Shown here piece by piece: positions 16,200-24,728 of a DNA stretch of 64,000 nucleotides (position 1 is the stretch's first letter; each line of letters starts with the position of its first letter). Made by a program: the position numbers and the translations under genes. Where the stretch lies: NCBI RefSeq assembly GCF_022234545.1, contig NZ_JAIEUI010000001.1, positions 62,001 through 126,000 on the forward strand, in the 5' to 3' direction. The DNA is from Paenibacillus piscarius (lineage in GTDB: Bacteria; Bacillota; Bacilli; Paenibacillales; Paenibacillaceae). A model generated the notes under the pieces. That model was not told where the DNA came from and did no database searches. It worked only from the letters and a program-made list of their open reading frames with translations.

Positions 16200-17762
16200 A
16201 TGAGAACGATAGAACAAATGAGCTTGCGTGAGAAAATCGGGCAAATGTTCGTAACTGGCTTTCCGTCAACGGAGATGTCACCTGAGCTGAAGGAAGTCAT
16301 TGAGCACTATAAGATCGGGAATATTATTTTATTCTCCCATAATATCAGCAATAAATATCAATTAGGCGGGCTTGTAGCCGAGCTGCAGCAGTGGTTCACC
16401 ACACATACAGGCATTCCGGGCTTTATTACGATTGATCAGGAAGGCGGCCGGGTGACCCGGATGCCCAAGGACGCGACGAATGTAGCCGGAGCCATGGCTA
16501 TTGCCTCTTCAGGACGCCCTGAAAATGCTTATGCAGCAGGGAGAATAACGGCCCGGGAGCTACAAGCATTAGGCATTAATTTCAACCTGTCGCCCGTGAT
16601 GGACATTAACAATAATGCGCTGAATCCGGTGATCAACGTCCGCTCTTACGGGGATTCCGTTGAGACGGTATCGCAGTATGGGATTCAGATGATGAGGGGC
16701 TTGCTCGACGGTGGCGTGATGTCCTCGCTGAAGCATTTTCCCGGTCATGGGGATACTGATGTCGATTCACACATTGGCTTGCCTGTCATTGATAAAACGG
16801 TGGAGGAACTGGAACAGCTTGAGCTGCTGCCGTTTAAGGCTGCCATCAGGCAGGGGGCTGAGGCCATCATGAGCGCACATATTTTATTCCCGCAAATTGA
16901 AAAGTCCGGCGTGCCGGGAACGATGTCTTATACCATCATTACAGAGCTGCTCAAAGAGAAATTGGGCTTTCAGGGGCTGGTTGTATCCGATTGTCTGGAA
17001 ATGGATGCGATTAAACGCTATTACGGGACGGCAAAAGGTGCACTCGAAGCTATTAAGGCAGGGATTGATCTGGTGTTCATCAGTCACACGCCTGCAACGG
17101 TCAAAGAAGCGGTGCATTTAATAGAAGAAGCTGTAGCGGCCGGTGAGTTGGATGAAGCGGTTATTAATGCAGCCGTCGCCAAAATTGTAGCCTATAAAGC
17201 CCGCTATGCGCATGTAGAGGAGCCGGATTACGGGATCGTGGGCTGCGGGGTTCACCGCCGGGCGAACGAGCTGATGCGTACGGAAACGATCTGCCTGATT
17301 AAAGGTGAAATCGAGCCCGTTCAGACAGGTGACGGACAGGTCTTCTTTATAGGCTCTTATGCCTACCGGACCGACCAGGCCTCCAGCAGTGTGAATCAGG
17401 AGCTTAGCTTCCCGCAGTATATGGGTGAGCATTTTGCAGCAGCGTATGAGCTGATCAGCATTGATCCGGACGAGGAACAGATTAACGCAGTGCTGCAAAA
17501 GGCTGAAGGGTACAAGCATGTGGTTATCGGGCTGTTCAATGCGCGTGAAAATACAGGCCAACTGGCGCTTGTGCAGAAGCTCGTGGCAGCAGACTGTAAA
17601 GTAACGGCAATTACACTCGGCCGGCCATATGATTTGGCTTTAATCGAAGGCGGGTTTTGCGGCATTGCCGCCTTTGAATATACTCCGGATGCATTCAAGT
17701 CCCTTATTCCCATCCTGAATGGTGAGGTCACATCTGCTGCCCGTATTACGATTCAGCTATAG
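16200..17762 (+). CDS. nagZ: Beta-N-acetylglucosaminidase, GH3 NagZ type
   Basis: A 520-residue GH3 enzyme that cleaves non-reducing GlcNAc from muropeptides or disaccharides. The NagZ-specific His/Asp dyad loop KHFPGHGDTDVDSH is at about 178-191 and the nucleophile region VVSDCLEMDAI at about 261-271 (Asp about 264). A C-terminal domain (about 350-520) matches the two-domain Gram-positive form. No signal peptide is visible: the protein starts MRTIEQMSLREKIGQMF at the catalytic barrel. Bacillus subtilis NagZ is exported, so a cytosolic location here is notable. It lies 17 bp after namZ. Confidence 0.92.
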   Translation: MRTIEQMSLREKIGQMFVTGFPSTEMSPELKEVIEHYKIGNIILFSHNISNKYQLGGLVAELQQWFTTHTGIPGFITIDQEGGRVTRMPKDATNVAGAMAIASSGRPENAYAAGRITARELQALGINFNLSPVMDINNNALNPVINVRSYGDSVETVSQYGIQMMRGLLDGGVMSSLKHFPGHGDTDVDSHIGLPVIDKTVEELEQLELLPFKAAIRQGAEAIMSAHILFPQIEKSGVPGTMSYTIITELLKEKLGFQGLVVSDCLEMDAIKRYYGTAKGALEAIKAGIDLVFISHTPATVKEAVHLIEEAVAAGELDEAVINAAVAKIVAYKARYAHVEEPDYGIVGCGVHRRANELMRTETICLIKGEIEPVQTGDGQVFFIGSYAYRTDQASSSVNQELSFPQYMGEHFAAAYELISIDPDEEQINAVLQKAEGYKHVVIGLFNARENTGQLALVQKLVAADCKVTAITLGRPYDLALIEGGFCGIAAFEYTPDAFKSLIPILNGEVTSAARITIQL

Positions 17763-17774
17763 GGGGACATAAGT

Positions 17775-18695
17775 ATGGCATATATTGTCGGCATTGACGG
17801 GGGCGGCACCAAGACAGCGGTCATTGTTACTCCTGAGGATCAGGAAGAGCCTGTACTATCCTTTACCGTAGGGCCAATTAATTATAATGGCGGTGATGCC
17901 GGGGCGATTGCTGCCGCTTTCGGGGAGATGTTTAATCAGATAAGCTCCTGCTGCATAGGCCTTGCGGATGTTATTCATGTATGTATAGGAGCGGCAGGCG
18001 TAAGCAATCCGGCAGTAGCGCGTTTTTTGGAGCAGCAGGTAAGAGATAACGGGTATAAGGGGCCGCTAACGATTACCGGTGATCAGGAAACCGCGCTATA
18101 TGGAGCCCAGAATGCGATGCAGGGCATTATTCTCATTGCCGGTACAGGCTCCATTTGCTTCGGTGTTAATGAACAGAGCGAGCGGCACCGCACAGGAGGC
18201 TTTGGCCATCTGATTGATGATGTGGGAAGCGGCTATTATATCGGACGTGAGCTCTTGTCCGTGCTGGTTCAGGCAGAGGACGGAAGAATAGCGGATACGA
18301 TGATTCCATCGCTGGTATATAAGCAGCTTGGACTTGGTACGGTGCAAGAGGTGATAGGTTTTGTCTATCACAAAAACACAACGAAAAAAGATATTGCAGC
18401 GCTCGCCCCGGTGATGACGGCAGCATGCGGGCTCGGGGACGCCCGGGCGCTACAGCTGGCGGAGCAATGTGCAGCCGGTCTGTTTGAGCTGGTGGTACCT
18501 GTTATTGAGCGGCTGAAATTATATGAGAGCAAGGTTGCGATTGCCGGAAGTGTGCTGCAGAAATCCCGTTTTGTAAGAGAGGCCTTAGAGCGGAAGCTTG
18601 CCCGCAGCTACCGGCAGACCAGACTGATTATGCCTGTTCATAATGCAGCCTATGGTGCGGTACTGCTCGGAAAAGCAAAAATGAGTAACGGGTAA
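17775..18695 (+). CDS. BadF/BcrA-type sugar kinase, MurK-like (MurNAc/GlcNAc kinase)
   Basis: A 306-residue ASKHA-fold kinase with phosphate-1 loop GIDGGGTKTAV, phosphate-2 loop IAGTGSICFG and GGFGHLIDDVGSGYYIGRE. The family includes GlcNAc kinases and the clostridial MurK that phosphorylates both MurNAc and GlcNAc. Since ABC import delivers unphosphorylated sugar, a kinase is required before MurQ can act; this gene, last in the operon and followed by a strong terminator, fits that role. Start has AGGGGG 8 bp upstream. Confidence 0.85.
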   Translation: MAYIVGIDGGGTKTAVIVTPEDQEEPVLSFTVGPINYNGGDAGAIAAAFGEMFNQISSCCIGLADVIHVCIGAAGVSNPAVARFLEQQVRDNGYKGPLTITGDQETALYGAQNAMQGIILIAGTGSICFGVNEQSERHRTGGFGHLIDDVGSGYYIGRELLSVLVQAEDGRIADTMIPSLVYKQLGLGTVQEVIGFVYHKNTTKKDIAALAPVMTAACGLGDARALQLAEQCAAGLFELVVPVIERLKLYESKVAIAGSVLQKSRFVREALERKLARSYRQTRLIMPVHNAAYGAVLLGKAKMSNG

Positions 18696-18717
18696 TCCGA
18701 TGAATGAAGCAAAGGAA

Positions 18718-18764
18718 GGGTGTGCCATAAGTCCGGCAGTGTTGGACTTGCGGCACACCCTTTT
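18718..18764. terminator. Bidirectional terminator
   Basis: GGGTGTGCC..AAGTCC pairs with GGACTT..GGCACACCC, followed by TTTTAAAATTT. It closes the recycling operon and overlaps the stop of the convergent GNAT gene. Confidence 0.85.
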
Positions 18765-19977
18765 AAAATTTGTCGGTTAAATAAAACACGGCCTGCTGTT
18801 TCGGGAAGAGGGCTTGCAGGATATCTGCATGTCGAGCAGGGGCCCCAGCTTCAGCTGCGCCTTCCGCAGAATAGCCGAAGATGATATAAGAGATCAGATC
18901 CCGCTCTTTCACTTCTATGGATATCCGGGACCCGGCCTGACTGCTCCCGGAAACGGTAAGCCGCTTCTGATGGTAGTCGAGGCAGACCCGATCCTCCCCG
19001 CATTGCAGCGCGATGGACAGTTCCTGTTCTGCCAGCAAGTCATTGCCGTTCAGGCGCTGCTCCAGTTCGTGCTGAAGCTTGTGGAAGGTAGAATACAGGT
19101 TGATCATTTTCCACATTGCCATATGGATCGGAACGGGCTCTGCCTGAAGCTGCTGATAATAGGCATATAGCTTGTGATCCTCAGGAAGCATCGCCAATAT
19201 TTGCTTGGCCTTCGGCCGAAGGCGGCATAATTCGTGAAATAAGTACTCCACTCCGTCCGCTGCCACATCCAGATAGTTGAATTCGTTGATAAAGACCTGT
19301 TCGGTGTCCTTTTTCTCTATAATGCCATAAGCGACAATTTTATGATTGTGCTGAAGCAGCAGACAGTCCGATTTCTTCCATTCCGGCCAGCGGATCAGAT
19401 CCTTCCAGTAGGTTTCATTACGCACAACGGTATAGGTACGGTTCTGATTGAATTGTTCATAAATACCACGGATATCATCCAGATAACGCGGCTCAAAAGG
19501 GATAATCTCATAGCCGTCCGGCTGCCCGCCCCGCGCCTGATTCTCAACAGCATAAGCAGTCTCGGGAATCAGTCTCCAGCCGGCCTTCTCATAAAAGGCA
19601 TGCTTGCTGGCCAGAAGTACACTTATATCATAACAGGCTTCTCGCATGTAGTCTGTTTGTGCAGCAAGAATCTTGTGGGTCAGCCCCATGCCGCGATAAT
19701 GGGGATCTGCAGCGACGCTGCCCATAGCACCCGTGCGCAAGACCGCTTGGCCGACTCTGATGGAGAGCGGGAAGATTTGAACATTGGCCGCAACCTTGCC
19801 GCCGACCGCCGCAAACCATGTGGTATCCGGGTCATAGGAGGTGTCGAGGTCTAATCTTTCCTGGAAATACCCCCGGCCTACGGAAAAACATTCATCCAAA
19901 ATATCGTAAATCTGTTCAAGCTGTTCTCTGTCCGGCCTGTTTGTTACGCAGATGCTTTGTTCTGGGGTTGTCGTCAT
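18763..19977 (-). CDS. Eis-like GNAT acetyltransferase
   Basis: A 404-residue protein with an N-terminal GNAT domain containing MGSVAADPHYRGMGLTHKIL (acetyl-CoA loop RGMGLT) and ASKHAFYEKAGW, a second GNAT-like half (about 160-290) and a C-terminal SCP2-like domain (about 300-404). This three-part layout is that of the Eis family, which acetylates amine substrates such as aminoglycosides or lysines. The substrate here is unknown. It is transcribed alone, leftward, with about 200 bp of AT-rich sequence separating it from the divergent genes. Confidence 0.75.
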   Translation of the reverse strand: MTTTPEQSICVTNRPDREQLEQIYDILDECFSVGRGYFQERLDLDTSYDPDTTWFAAVGGKVAANVQIFPLSIRVGQAVLRTGAMGSVAADPHYRGMGLTHKILAAQTDYMREACYDISVLLASKHAFYEKAGWRLIPETAYAVENQARGGQPDGYEIIPFEPRYLDDIRGIYEQFNQNRTYTVVRNETYWKDLIRWPEWKKSDCLLLQHNHKIVAYGIIEKKDTEQVFINEFNYLDVAADGVEYLFHELCRLRPKAKQILAMLPEDHKLYAYYQQLQAEPVPIHMAMWKMINLYSTFHKLQHELEQRLNGNDLLAEQELSIALQCGEDRVCLDYHQKRLTVSGSSQAGSRISIEVKERDLISYIIFGYSAEGAAEAGAPARHADILQALFPKQQAVFYLTDKF

Positions 19978-20177
19978 CTGTTCTGTCCTCCCGGGTCGTC
20001 AAGCTGAAAATTATTGTCATAGATAGATCTTAATATTGAAAATAATTTTCGTCAACAACTGCTTAGGCGTTGCCATAGTGGTCCAGCTCGATGAATTTAT
20101 TTCATATTAATATGACAGAATGTAGTCATGTTAGGCATGTTATTGTTTTCTGGTCATTTGAAATGGAGGGGGCGTTA

Positions 20178-20552
20178 TTGTTAACTGATACATTTCACGA
20201 AGTTCTGAAGCATGAGGGGATCGTCACCATTGTATCCTGGGCCGATAGTGAGCCGCATATTGTGAATGAGTGGAACTCTTATCTGGCCGTGACCGAGGAT
20301 GAAAGAATTCTAATCCCCGCAGGAATCATGCGAAAGACTGAGGAGAACGTTAATGTTAATCCTAGAGTCAAGCTGGCATTAGGCAGCAAAAATGTAACAG
20401 GCTACAACAATTACCCCGGCACCGCTTTTGTGGTGGAGGGGATTGCCCGGTTTTTTGATTCCGGCGCTGAATTTGATGATATGAAGCGGAAATATGCTTT
20501 TGTCACCCGGGTACTGGAAATAACCGTTACGTCCGCTAAGCAAATGCTATAA
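20178..20552 (+). CDS. Pyridoxamine 5'-phosphate oxidase-like (FMN split-barrel) protein
   Basis: A small split-barrel protein of about 124 residues. The PNPOx-like core includes EGIVTIVSWADSEPHIVNEWNSYL and the strand pair VKLALGSKNV / GTAFVVEGIARFFDSG. A strong GGAGGGGG lies 5 bp before a TTG at 20178, whereas the in-frame ATG at 20163 overlaps that ribosome site, so the TTG is preferred. FMN binding is likely for the family; reaction unknown. A MazG-like gene follows 21 bp later and is probably co-transcribed. Confidence 0.7.
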   Translation: MLTDTFHEVLKHEGIVTIVSWADSEPHIVNEWNSYLAVTEDERILIPAGIMRKTEENVNVNPRVKLALGSKNVTGYNNYPGTAFVVEGIARFFDSGAEFDDMKRKYAFVTRVLEITVTSAKQML

Positions 20553-20573
20553 CCAGAAGGAGGGACTTACTAA

Positions 20574-20906
20574 GTGGAAAAGAAGAATCTGAGCTTCAAT
20601 GAGATTATTGAGCGCTCCCTCGTGATAAGAGATCGTTATCATAGACTGGAGCAGCAGCATCATGGGACAGAGTGGAGTGTGGAAGAGGATGCGCTTGCTT
20701 TTTTGACCGATGCCGGATTAGTGGGCCGCTTGACGATGTCCGAGCAGAAGCGTTGGCCCAAAGGCGGAGACACCCGCTCCGAACTGGAGCATAAGCTTAG
20801 CGAGTGTATCTGGTGGCTTATTGTTCTGGCGGAGCGGATGGAGATTGATATCAGTGAATCCATGGAAGTGTTCCTGTCAACCTTGGAGGAGCAGCTAAGA
20901 GGCTGA
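20574..20906 (+). CDS. MazG-like protein
   Basis: A 110-residue all-alpha protein beginning at GTG with AAGGAGGG upstream. The helix pair with EEDALAFLTDAGLVGRL and ELEHKLSECIWWLIVLAERMEID resembles the single MazG nucleotide pyrophosphohydrolase fold, with acidic residues positioned like the metal-binding EExxE and ExxD motifs although the first is imperfect. It may act on non-canonical nucleotides. Catalytic competence is uncertain. Confidence 0.65.
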   Translation: MEKKNLSFNEIIERSLVIRDRYHRLEQQHHGTEWSVEEDALAFLTDAGLVGRLTMSEQKRWPKGGDTRSELEHKLSECIWWLIVLAERMEIDISESMEVFLSTLEEQLRG

Positions 20907-21060
20907 ACTGACCCCTGTCCTGTTTGCCCGCATATAAATATCATCCGACACATCGCAAGATATTGATGATTGATCAGGGAATCTTGAAGCTTTATGATCA
21001 TATCATGCAACACGCTGTTGGATGATTCAAAGGAAATATGAGGAGCCAGGGGGAAATGGA

Positions 21061-21951
21061 ATGGCAGCACAACCCGTCAGGATTTTAATTTTCGGTGCAG
21101 GTGTCATCGGGAGTATCTATGCAATGAAGCTTATGGAAGCAGGAATTGACGTGACCCTGTTGGCACGCTCAGACAGATTTAGATCTTTACAAGAAAAAGG
21201 TCTACAATATAATGACAAGGGTACAGCCCGGTCGGTACCGGTGAAAGTTATGGATACGCTCGAAAATGATGATGTCTACGATTATATTTTCGTCACCGTC
21301 CGTTATGACCGTGCCGAATCAGCGTTGTTAGCGCTTAAGGATAATCAAAGCCCGAATATCGTTACGATGACCAATAGCCCGATTGGATTTTCTTCGTGGC
21401 AGGATATTGTCGGGGATCGGCTATTACCGGCTTTTCCCGGCTTCGGCGGACAGATCAAAGAAGGGGTCCTGTACGCCCGGTTCATGCCCAAGTTTCTAGT
21501 GGCCACCTCATTTGGCGAAGTGAACGGCGCAGTGACGCAGCGCGTCTTAAAGCTCGCACAAGTATTTCAAGCCGCCAAGCTTCCCTATGTTATCAAAAAG
21601 GATATGCAGGCGTTTCTAATCACCCATTCCGTATCAGATATTGCTTTGTTGGGCAGTTTGTACGGCGGAAACGCAGACCCGGCCCGAACCCGAAAGACGG
21701 CGCGCCAAATCACAGTCACTTTTAAAGCGTATCTAAAGGCAATCCGTAAGGCAGGTGTTGCTGTTGATCCGCCCGTTTTTAACATCGTTCCTAAGCTCCC
21801 GGGCTTCATTCTGGATGTTCTCTTCATTGCCTGGCTGCGCACAAACATGGTGAAGGATATGCTGCTGCCGGATTATGCAGGTGCTGCGAATCAGGAGGTA
21901 GTGCAGCTGGAGCAGGATCTGACGAAATTTCTATCGATGCAGAGCAGCTGA
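21061..21951 (+). CDS. Ketopantoate reductase-like (ApbA/PanE family) oxidoreductase
   Basis: A 296-residue NADP-type oxidoreductase. The Rossmann motif FGAGVIGSIYAMKLMEAG is near the N-terminus and the ApbA C-terminal helical domain follows (KKDMQAFLITHSVSDIALLG; TRKTARQITVTFKAYLKAIRKAG). The conserved catalytic Lys region of true PanE is not clearly preserved, so the substrate may differ. An upstream in-frame ATG at 21022 exists, but the GGGGG ribosome site and Rossmann strand favour 21061. Confidence 0.75.
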   Translation: MAAQPVRILIFGAGVIGSIYAMKLMEAGIDVTLLARSDRFRSLQEKGLQYNDKGTARSVPVKVMDTLENDDVYDYIFVTVRYDRAESALLALKDNQSPNIVTMTNSPIGFSSWQDIVGDRLLPAFPGFGGQIKEGVLYARFMPKFLVATSFGEVNGAVTQRVLKLAQVFQAAKLPYVIKKDMQAFLITHSVSDIALLGSLYGGNADPARTRKTARQITVTFKAYLKAIRKAGVAVDPPVFNIVPKLPGFILDVLFIAWLRTNMVKDMLLPDYAGAANQEVVQLEQDLTKFLSMQSS

Positions 21952-22045
21952 TGAACCGTTTGTTCCGGTATTGTAACCTGTCTGTTTATTCTTCGCTTCC
22001 AGCGGATGGTAAGGTTGAAGGACTGAAGCAGGCGGGAGGCTTACC

Positions 22046-22681
22046 ATGATAACAAGATTGGCGATGATATTGAAAATATCGGTATTGGCGGTCTGTCTGG
22101 CTGGATGCAGCCAGGCCGGACAGCCCACACAGCCCTCAGACGCACAGCACGTCCCGGTCACTCCAGTACCACCATCAGAACATGCTGCGCAAGAGGAGAA
22201 TCTGATTCCGCGCAATACCTCCGAACCTTTTATGGGGCGAATGGATCTGGATCAGGCGACGGAGGAGTTCATCTATGGAACCTGGAAGGTGGACAAGCTG
22301 CTGGGCTTCGCGAATTCCTATAATGATGCGTCTGAATATCCTACAGGACAGGATATCATTGGTGATGAACTTGTGATTCAAAAGGATTACTTCTCCTCCA
22401 TGGGACTAGAGGGCTATGAAGCGTATCAATACGAGTTCACCAATCCCCGCTACAGCATAACCCAGAGGCATTATAACCGGGATTCCTTTTACAGAGTGAA
22501 TAAACTGGATCTGTCCATGATCGGGATCAACGATGAGATGATCGACATAGAGGTAACTGAGCCTTCGCCGGGGCTGGGTATACCGCTAGGTTTCCTGGAT
22601 GTGAATCATAACAAGCTGATCCTGTGGATCGAAGCCGCAACGTTTGAGCTGATAAGAGTGGACGAATCGGGTAATAAGTAG
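22046..22681 (+). CDS. Lipoprotein of unknown function
   Basis: A 211-residue protein with a lipoprotein signal (hydrophobic stretch then lipobox LAGC at about residues 17-20) and a Pro/Gln/Thr-rich linker. The mature part has a YGTWKVDKLLGF stretch and ends with LILWIEAATFELIRVDE, a strand pattern reminiscent of lipocalin-like lipoproteins. No family was recognised with confidence. It is anchored to the outer face of the membrane. Confidence 0.65.
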   Translation: MITRLAMILKISVLAVCLAGCSQAGQPTQPSDAQHVPVTPVPPSEHAAQEENLIPRNTSEPFMGRMDLDQATEEFIYGTWKVDKLLGFANSYNDASEYPTGQDIIGDELVIQKDYFSSMGLEGYEAYQYEFTNPRYSITQRHYNRDSFYRVNKLDLSMIGINDEMIDIEVTEPSPGLGIPLGFLDVNHNKLILWIEAATFELIRVDESGNK

Positions 22682-22720
22682 TCTAAGTACTGGAGTTTAT
22701 AATGACAGGAGTGAGCATCC

Positions 22721-23128
22721 ATGAGCTGGGATGTACTTATTATGAAAACGAAATATGATTTTGAAGCGCCGGAGGAACAGCAGCCCCCAGTGCCACCGCT
22801 GGGACAACGTGATGACATCATCGCGAAGCTGTCCCGTGCCATTCCGCAGCTGGATTACCGGGATAAGGCGTGGGGCATCCTTGAGGGCGAAGGGTTTTCG
22901 ATCGAGTTCAACACTGGCGATGAGGAGCTCGTGGATTCCATCATGCTGCATGTGCGGGGCGGGGGAGAAGTGATGGAGACCCTCCGTTTGATCTGCGGGA
23001 CACTGGAGGCTTATGCCCTGGACACATCGGATACCGGCTATATCGACTTTGAGCAGCCTGAGGCTGCGGAGCAATCCTGGGAGCAATTTCAGAAGTATCG
23101 TGACCAAGTGTTGAACCAGGACAACTGA
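22721..23128 (+). CDS. Conserved protein of unknown function
   Basis: A 135-residue soluble acidic protein starting MSWDVLIMK behind GACAGGAG. The central stretch DKAWGILEGEGFSIEFNTGDEELVDSIMLHVRGGG is strongly conserved in a family found in many bacteria without known function, in my recollection. It is followed by a terminator. Its neighbour is the lipoprotein gene, and the two may form one transcript. Confidence 0.65.
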   Translation: MSWDVLIMKTKYDFEAPEEQQPPVPPLGQRDDIIAKLSRAIPQLDYRDKAWGILEGEGFSIEFNTGDEELVDSIMLHVRGGGEVMETLRLICGTLEAYALDTSDTGYIDFEQPEAAEQSWEQFQKYRDQVLNQDN

Positions 23129-23145
23129 AAAGTCTGGAGATGAAC

Positions 23146-23184
23146 AGAGGCGCAGGATGGAGTACATCGGCAGCCTCTTTTTTT
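23146..23184 (+). terminator. Rho-independent terminator
   Basis: AGAGGC pairs with GCCTCT around a long loop, followed by seven T residues. Confidence 0.65.
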
Positions 23185-23233
23185 GCTTTTTAACCCCCTT
23201 ACCAAATCCCCAGAAATAACGTGCAGAATGCTA

Positions 23234-23318
23234 TTGACGCCTGAAGATTGATCATGTTAATATTTTCACGTAGCAAACTAACATGTCAGTATACCTAAAT
23301 AGCATGTTAGCATGTTAA
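23234..23318 (+). promoter_or_regulatory. Promoter with four CATGTTA operator-like repeats
   Basis: TTGACG (23234-23239) and TAATAT (23258-23263) are spaced 18 bp. CATGTTAA (23253-23260, overlapping the -10), the inverted CTAACATG (23278-23285), CATGTTAG (23303-23310) and CATGTTAA (23311-23318) follow. The inverted pair CTAACATG/CATGTTAG is 17 bp apart. Binding by the GntR-type regulator at the end of this gene unit is inference. Confidence 0.5.
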
Positions 23319-23348
23319 CTCATTGATCCTACTTCAGGAGGTTATGTT

Positions 23349-24695
23349 GTGGATGTGACTAATGTTGTAATCGGTTTCATTATGGTCTTGTCATTTTTCG
23401 GGTTGGTGTGGTATTGCGTCAAGGGGTATAACCTTATGGTCGGCTTCTTCGTGATGTCGGTGCTCTGGACTACGATCGCTCTGATCGGGAACAGCATTCA
23501 TCCCACCTCTGTGATGGAGGGCAAGACGTTCATTGACGTCCTGACGAATGTGTTCCAGACGGGGCCTGAGAATTACGGGAAGGCGATACTGGTTAATATT
23601 TTCTTCGGTGCCTTCTTCGGCAGAGTCCTGATCGACACCGGGATTGCCGCCACGCTGATCCGTAAGGTCGTAGAGCTTGGGGGAGACAAACCAAGAATCA
23701 CCATGTCTCTGCTGTGTATCGTTACCGCTGTAATCTTCACCTCCATGACCGGGATCGGCCCGGTAATCTCCATCGCTGTTATCGTGCTGCCGATCATGCT
23801 GTCGCTCGGGATTCCTTCGCCGATTGCCTTGTTCTCCTTCATGGGCTCGATCATGGCGGGGATCTTCGGAAATATTGTGAACTTTAAGCAATATCAGGCG
23901 ATATTTGCAACAGCCAATGAAAGCTATGCCAGCTACGACTATAATACATATTTCAAATTCGGCGTGATTGCGATGGCTGTATCTCTGATCGTGGTTCTGG
24001 TGGTCTCTAATGTGATGATGAACCGCAAGCTGTCACGGGCCTGGGCGGCCACGCCAGAGAGTGGTGCTACCGTTGATGCGCCTGCGATCTCCTGGATTTC
24101 GATTATTCTTCCGGTCATCGGTGTAGTGCTGTTCAAGGTTCCGATTATCTTCGGCTTCATCTTCGCAGCCCTGTTCGCTCTGTTGACCTGCGGAAAGCTG
24201 AAGGGCGGTTTTGCAAGCGTTTGCAGAATGGTGTCGAAGCAGTTCGCAGACGGAGCCATCGATGTGGCGCCCATGATCGGCTTCCTGCTCACGCTGTCGA
24301 TGTTCAATAATGCCGCTACCTATGCCTCCCCTTATTTCAAAACCCTGCTGGACGGCGCAATGCCCCAGACCGCGCTGCTCCTGTGTATCGTCTTCGCGAT
24401 TCTGACACCGCTCGGCTTCTTCCGCGGTCCGATGAACCTGGTCGGCTCCGGTTCCGCGATCCTGGCTGTGGTCGTAGCTACGGCCGCCTGGCCGGTGCAA
24501 TTCCTCTATCCGCTGTTCGCCATTACTACAGTCGCTCCGCAGCATTTGGACGTCACCCAGTCCTGGGTGGCCTGGGGCTTCGGCTACACGAAGGTTCCGG
24601 CTAAGGAATATATGAAGATGTCGATTCCTACCGGCTGGATTATCGGGATTATCCTCTGCGCGGTTGTGTTCTTCATGTACGGCAATCTGGTTTAG
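23349..24695 (+). CDS. GntP/DcuC-type ion transporter superfamily permease
   Basis: A 448-residue membrane protein with about 11-12 predicted helices, starting at GTG behind AGGAGG. The two-fold pattern and stretches such as VFTSMTGIGPVISIAVIVLPIMLSLG and TPLGFFRGPMNLVGSGSAILAV resemble anion:cation symporters of the GntP/DcuC/CitMHS group, which take up organic acids. It lies directly upstream of the HyuA-type gene, so the substrate is probably the small acid or cyclic amide processed by that protein. Confidence 0.75.
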   Translation: MDVTNVVIGFIMVLSFFGLVWYCVKGYNLMVGFFVMSVLWTTIALIGNSIHPTSVMEGKTFIDVLTNVFQTGPENYGKAILVNIFFGAFFGRVLIDTGIAATLIRKVVELGGDKPRITMSLLCIVTAVIFTSMTGIGPVISIAVIVLPIMLSLGIPSPIALFSFMGSIMAGIFGNIVNFKQYQAIFATANESYASYDYNTYFKFGVIAMAVSLIVVLVVSNVMMNRKLSRAWAATPESGATVDAPAISWISIILPVIGVVLFKVPIIFGFIFAALFALLTCGKLKGGFASVCRMVSKQFADGAIDVAPMIGFLLTLSMFNNAATYASPYFKTLLDGAMPQTALLLCIVFAILTPLGFFRGPMNLVGSGSAILAVVVATAAWPVQFLYPLFAITTVAPQHLDVTQSWVAWGFGYTKVPAKEYMKMSIPTGWIIGIILCAVVFFMYGNLV

Positions 24696-24728
24696 CACAC
24701 TATTAATGAAGAGAAACGGAGAAATCAT

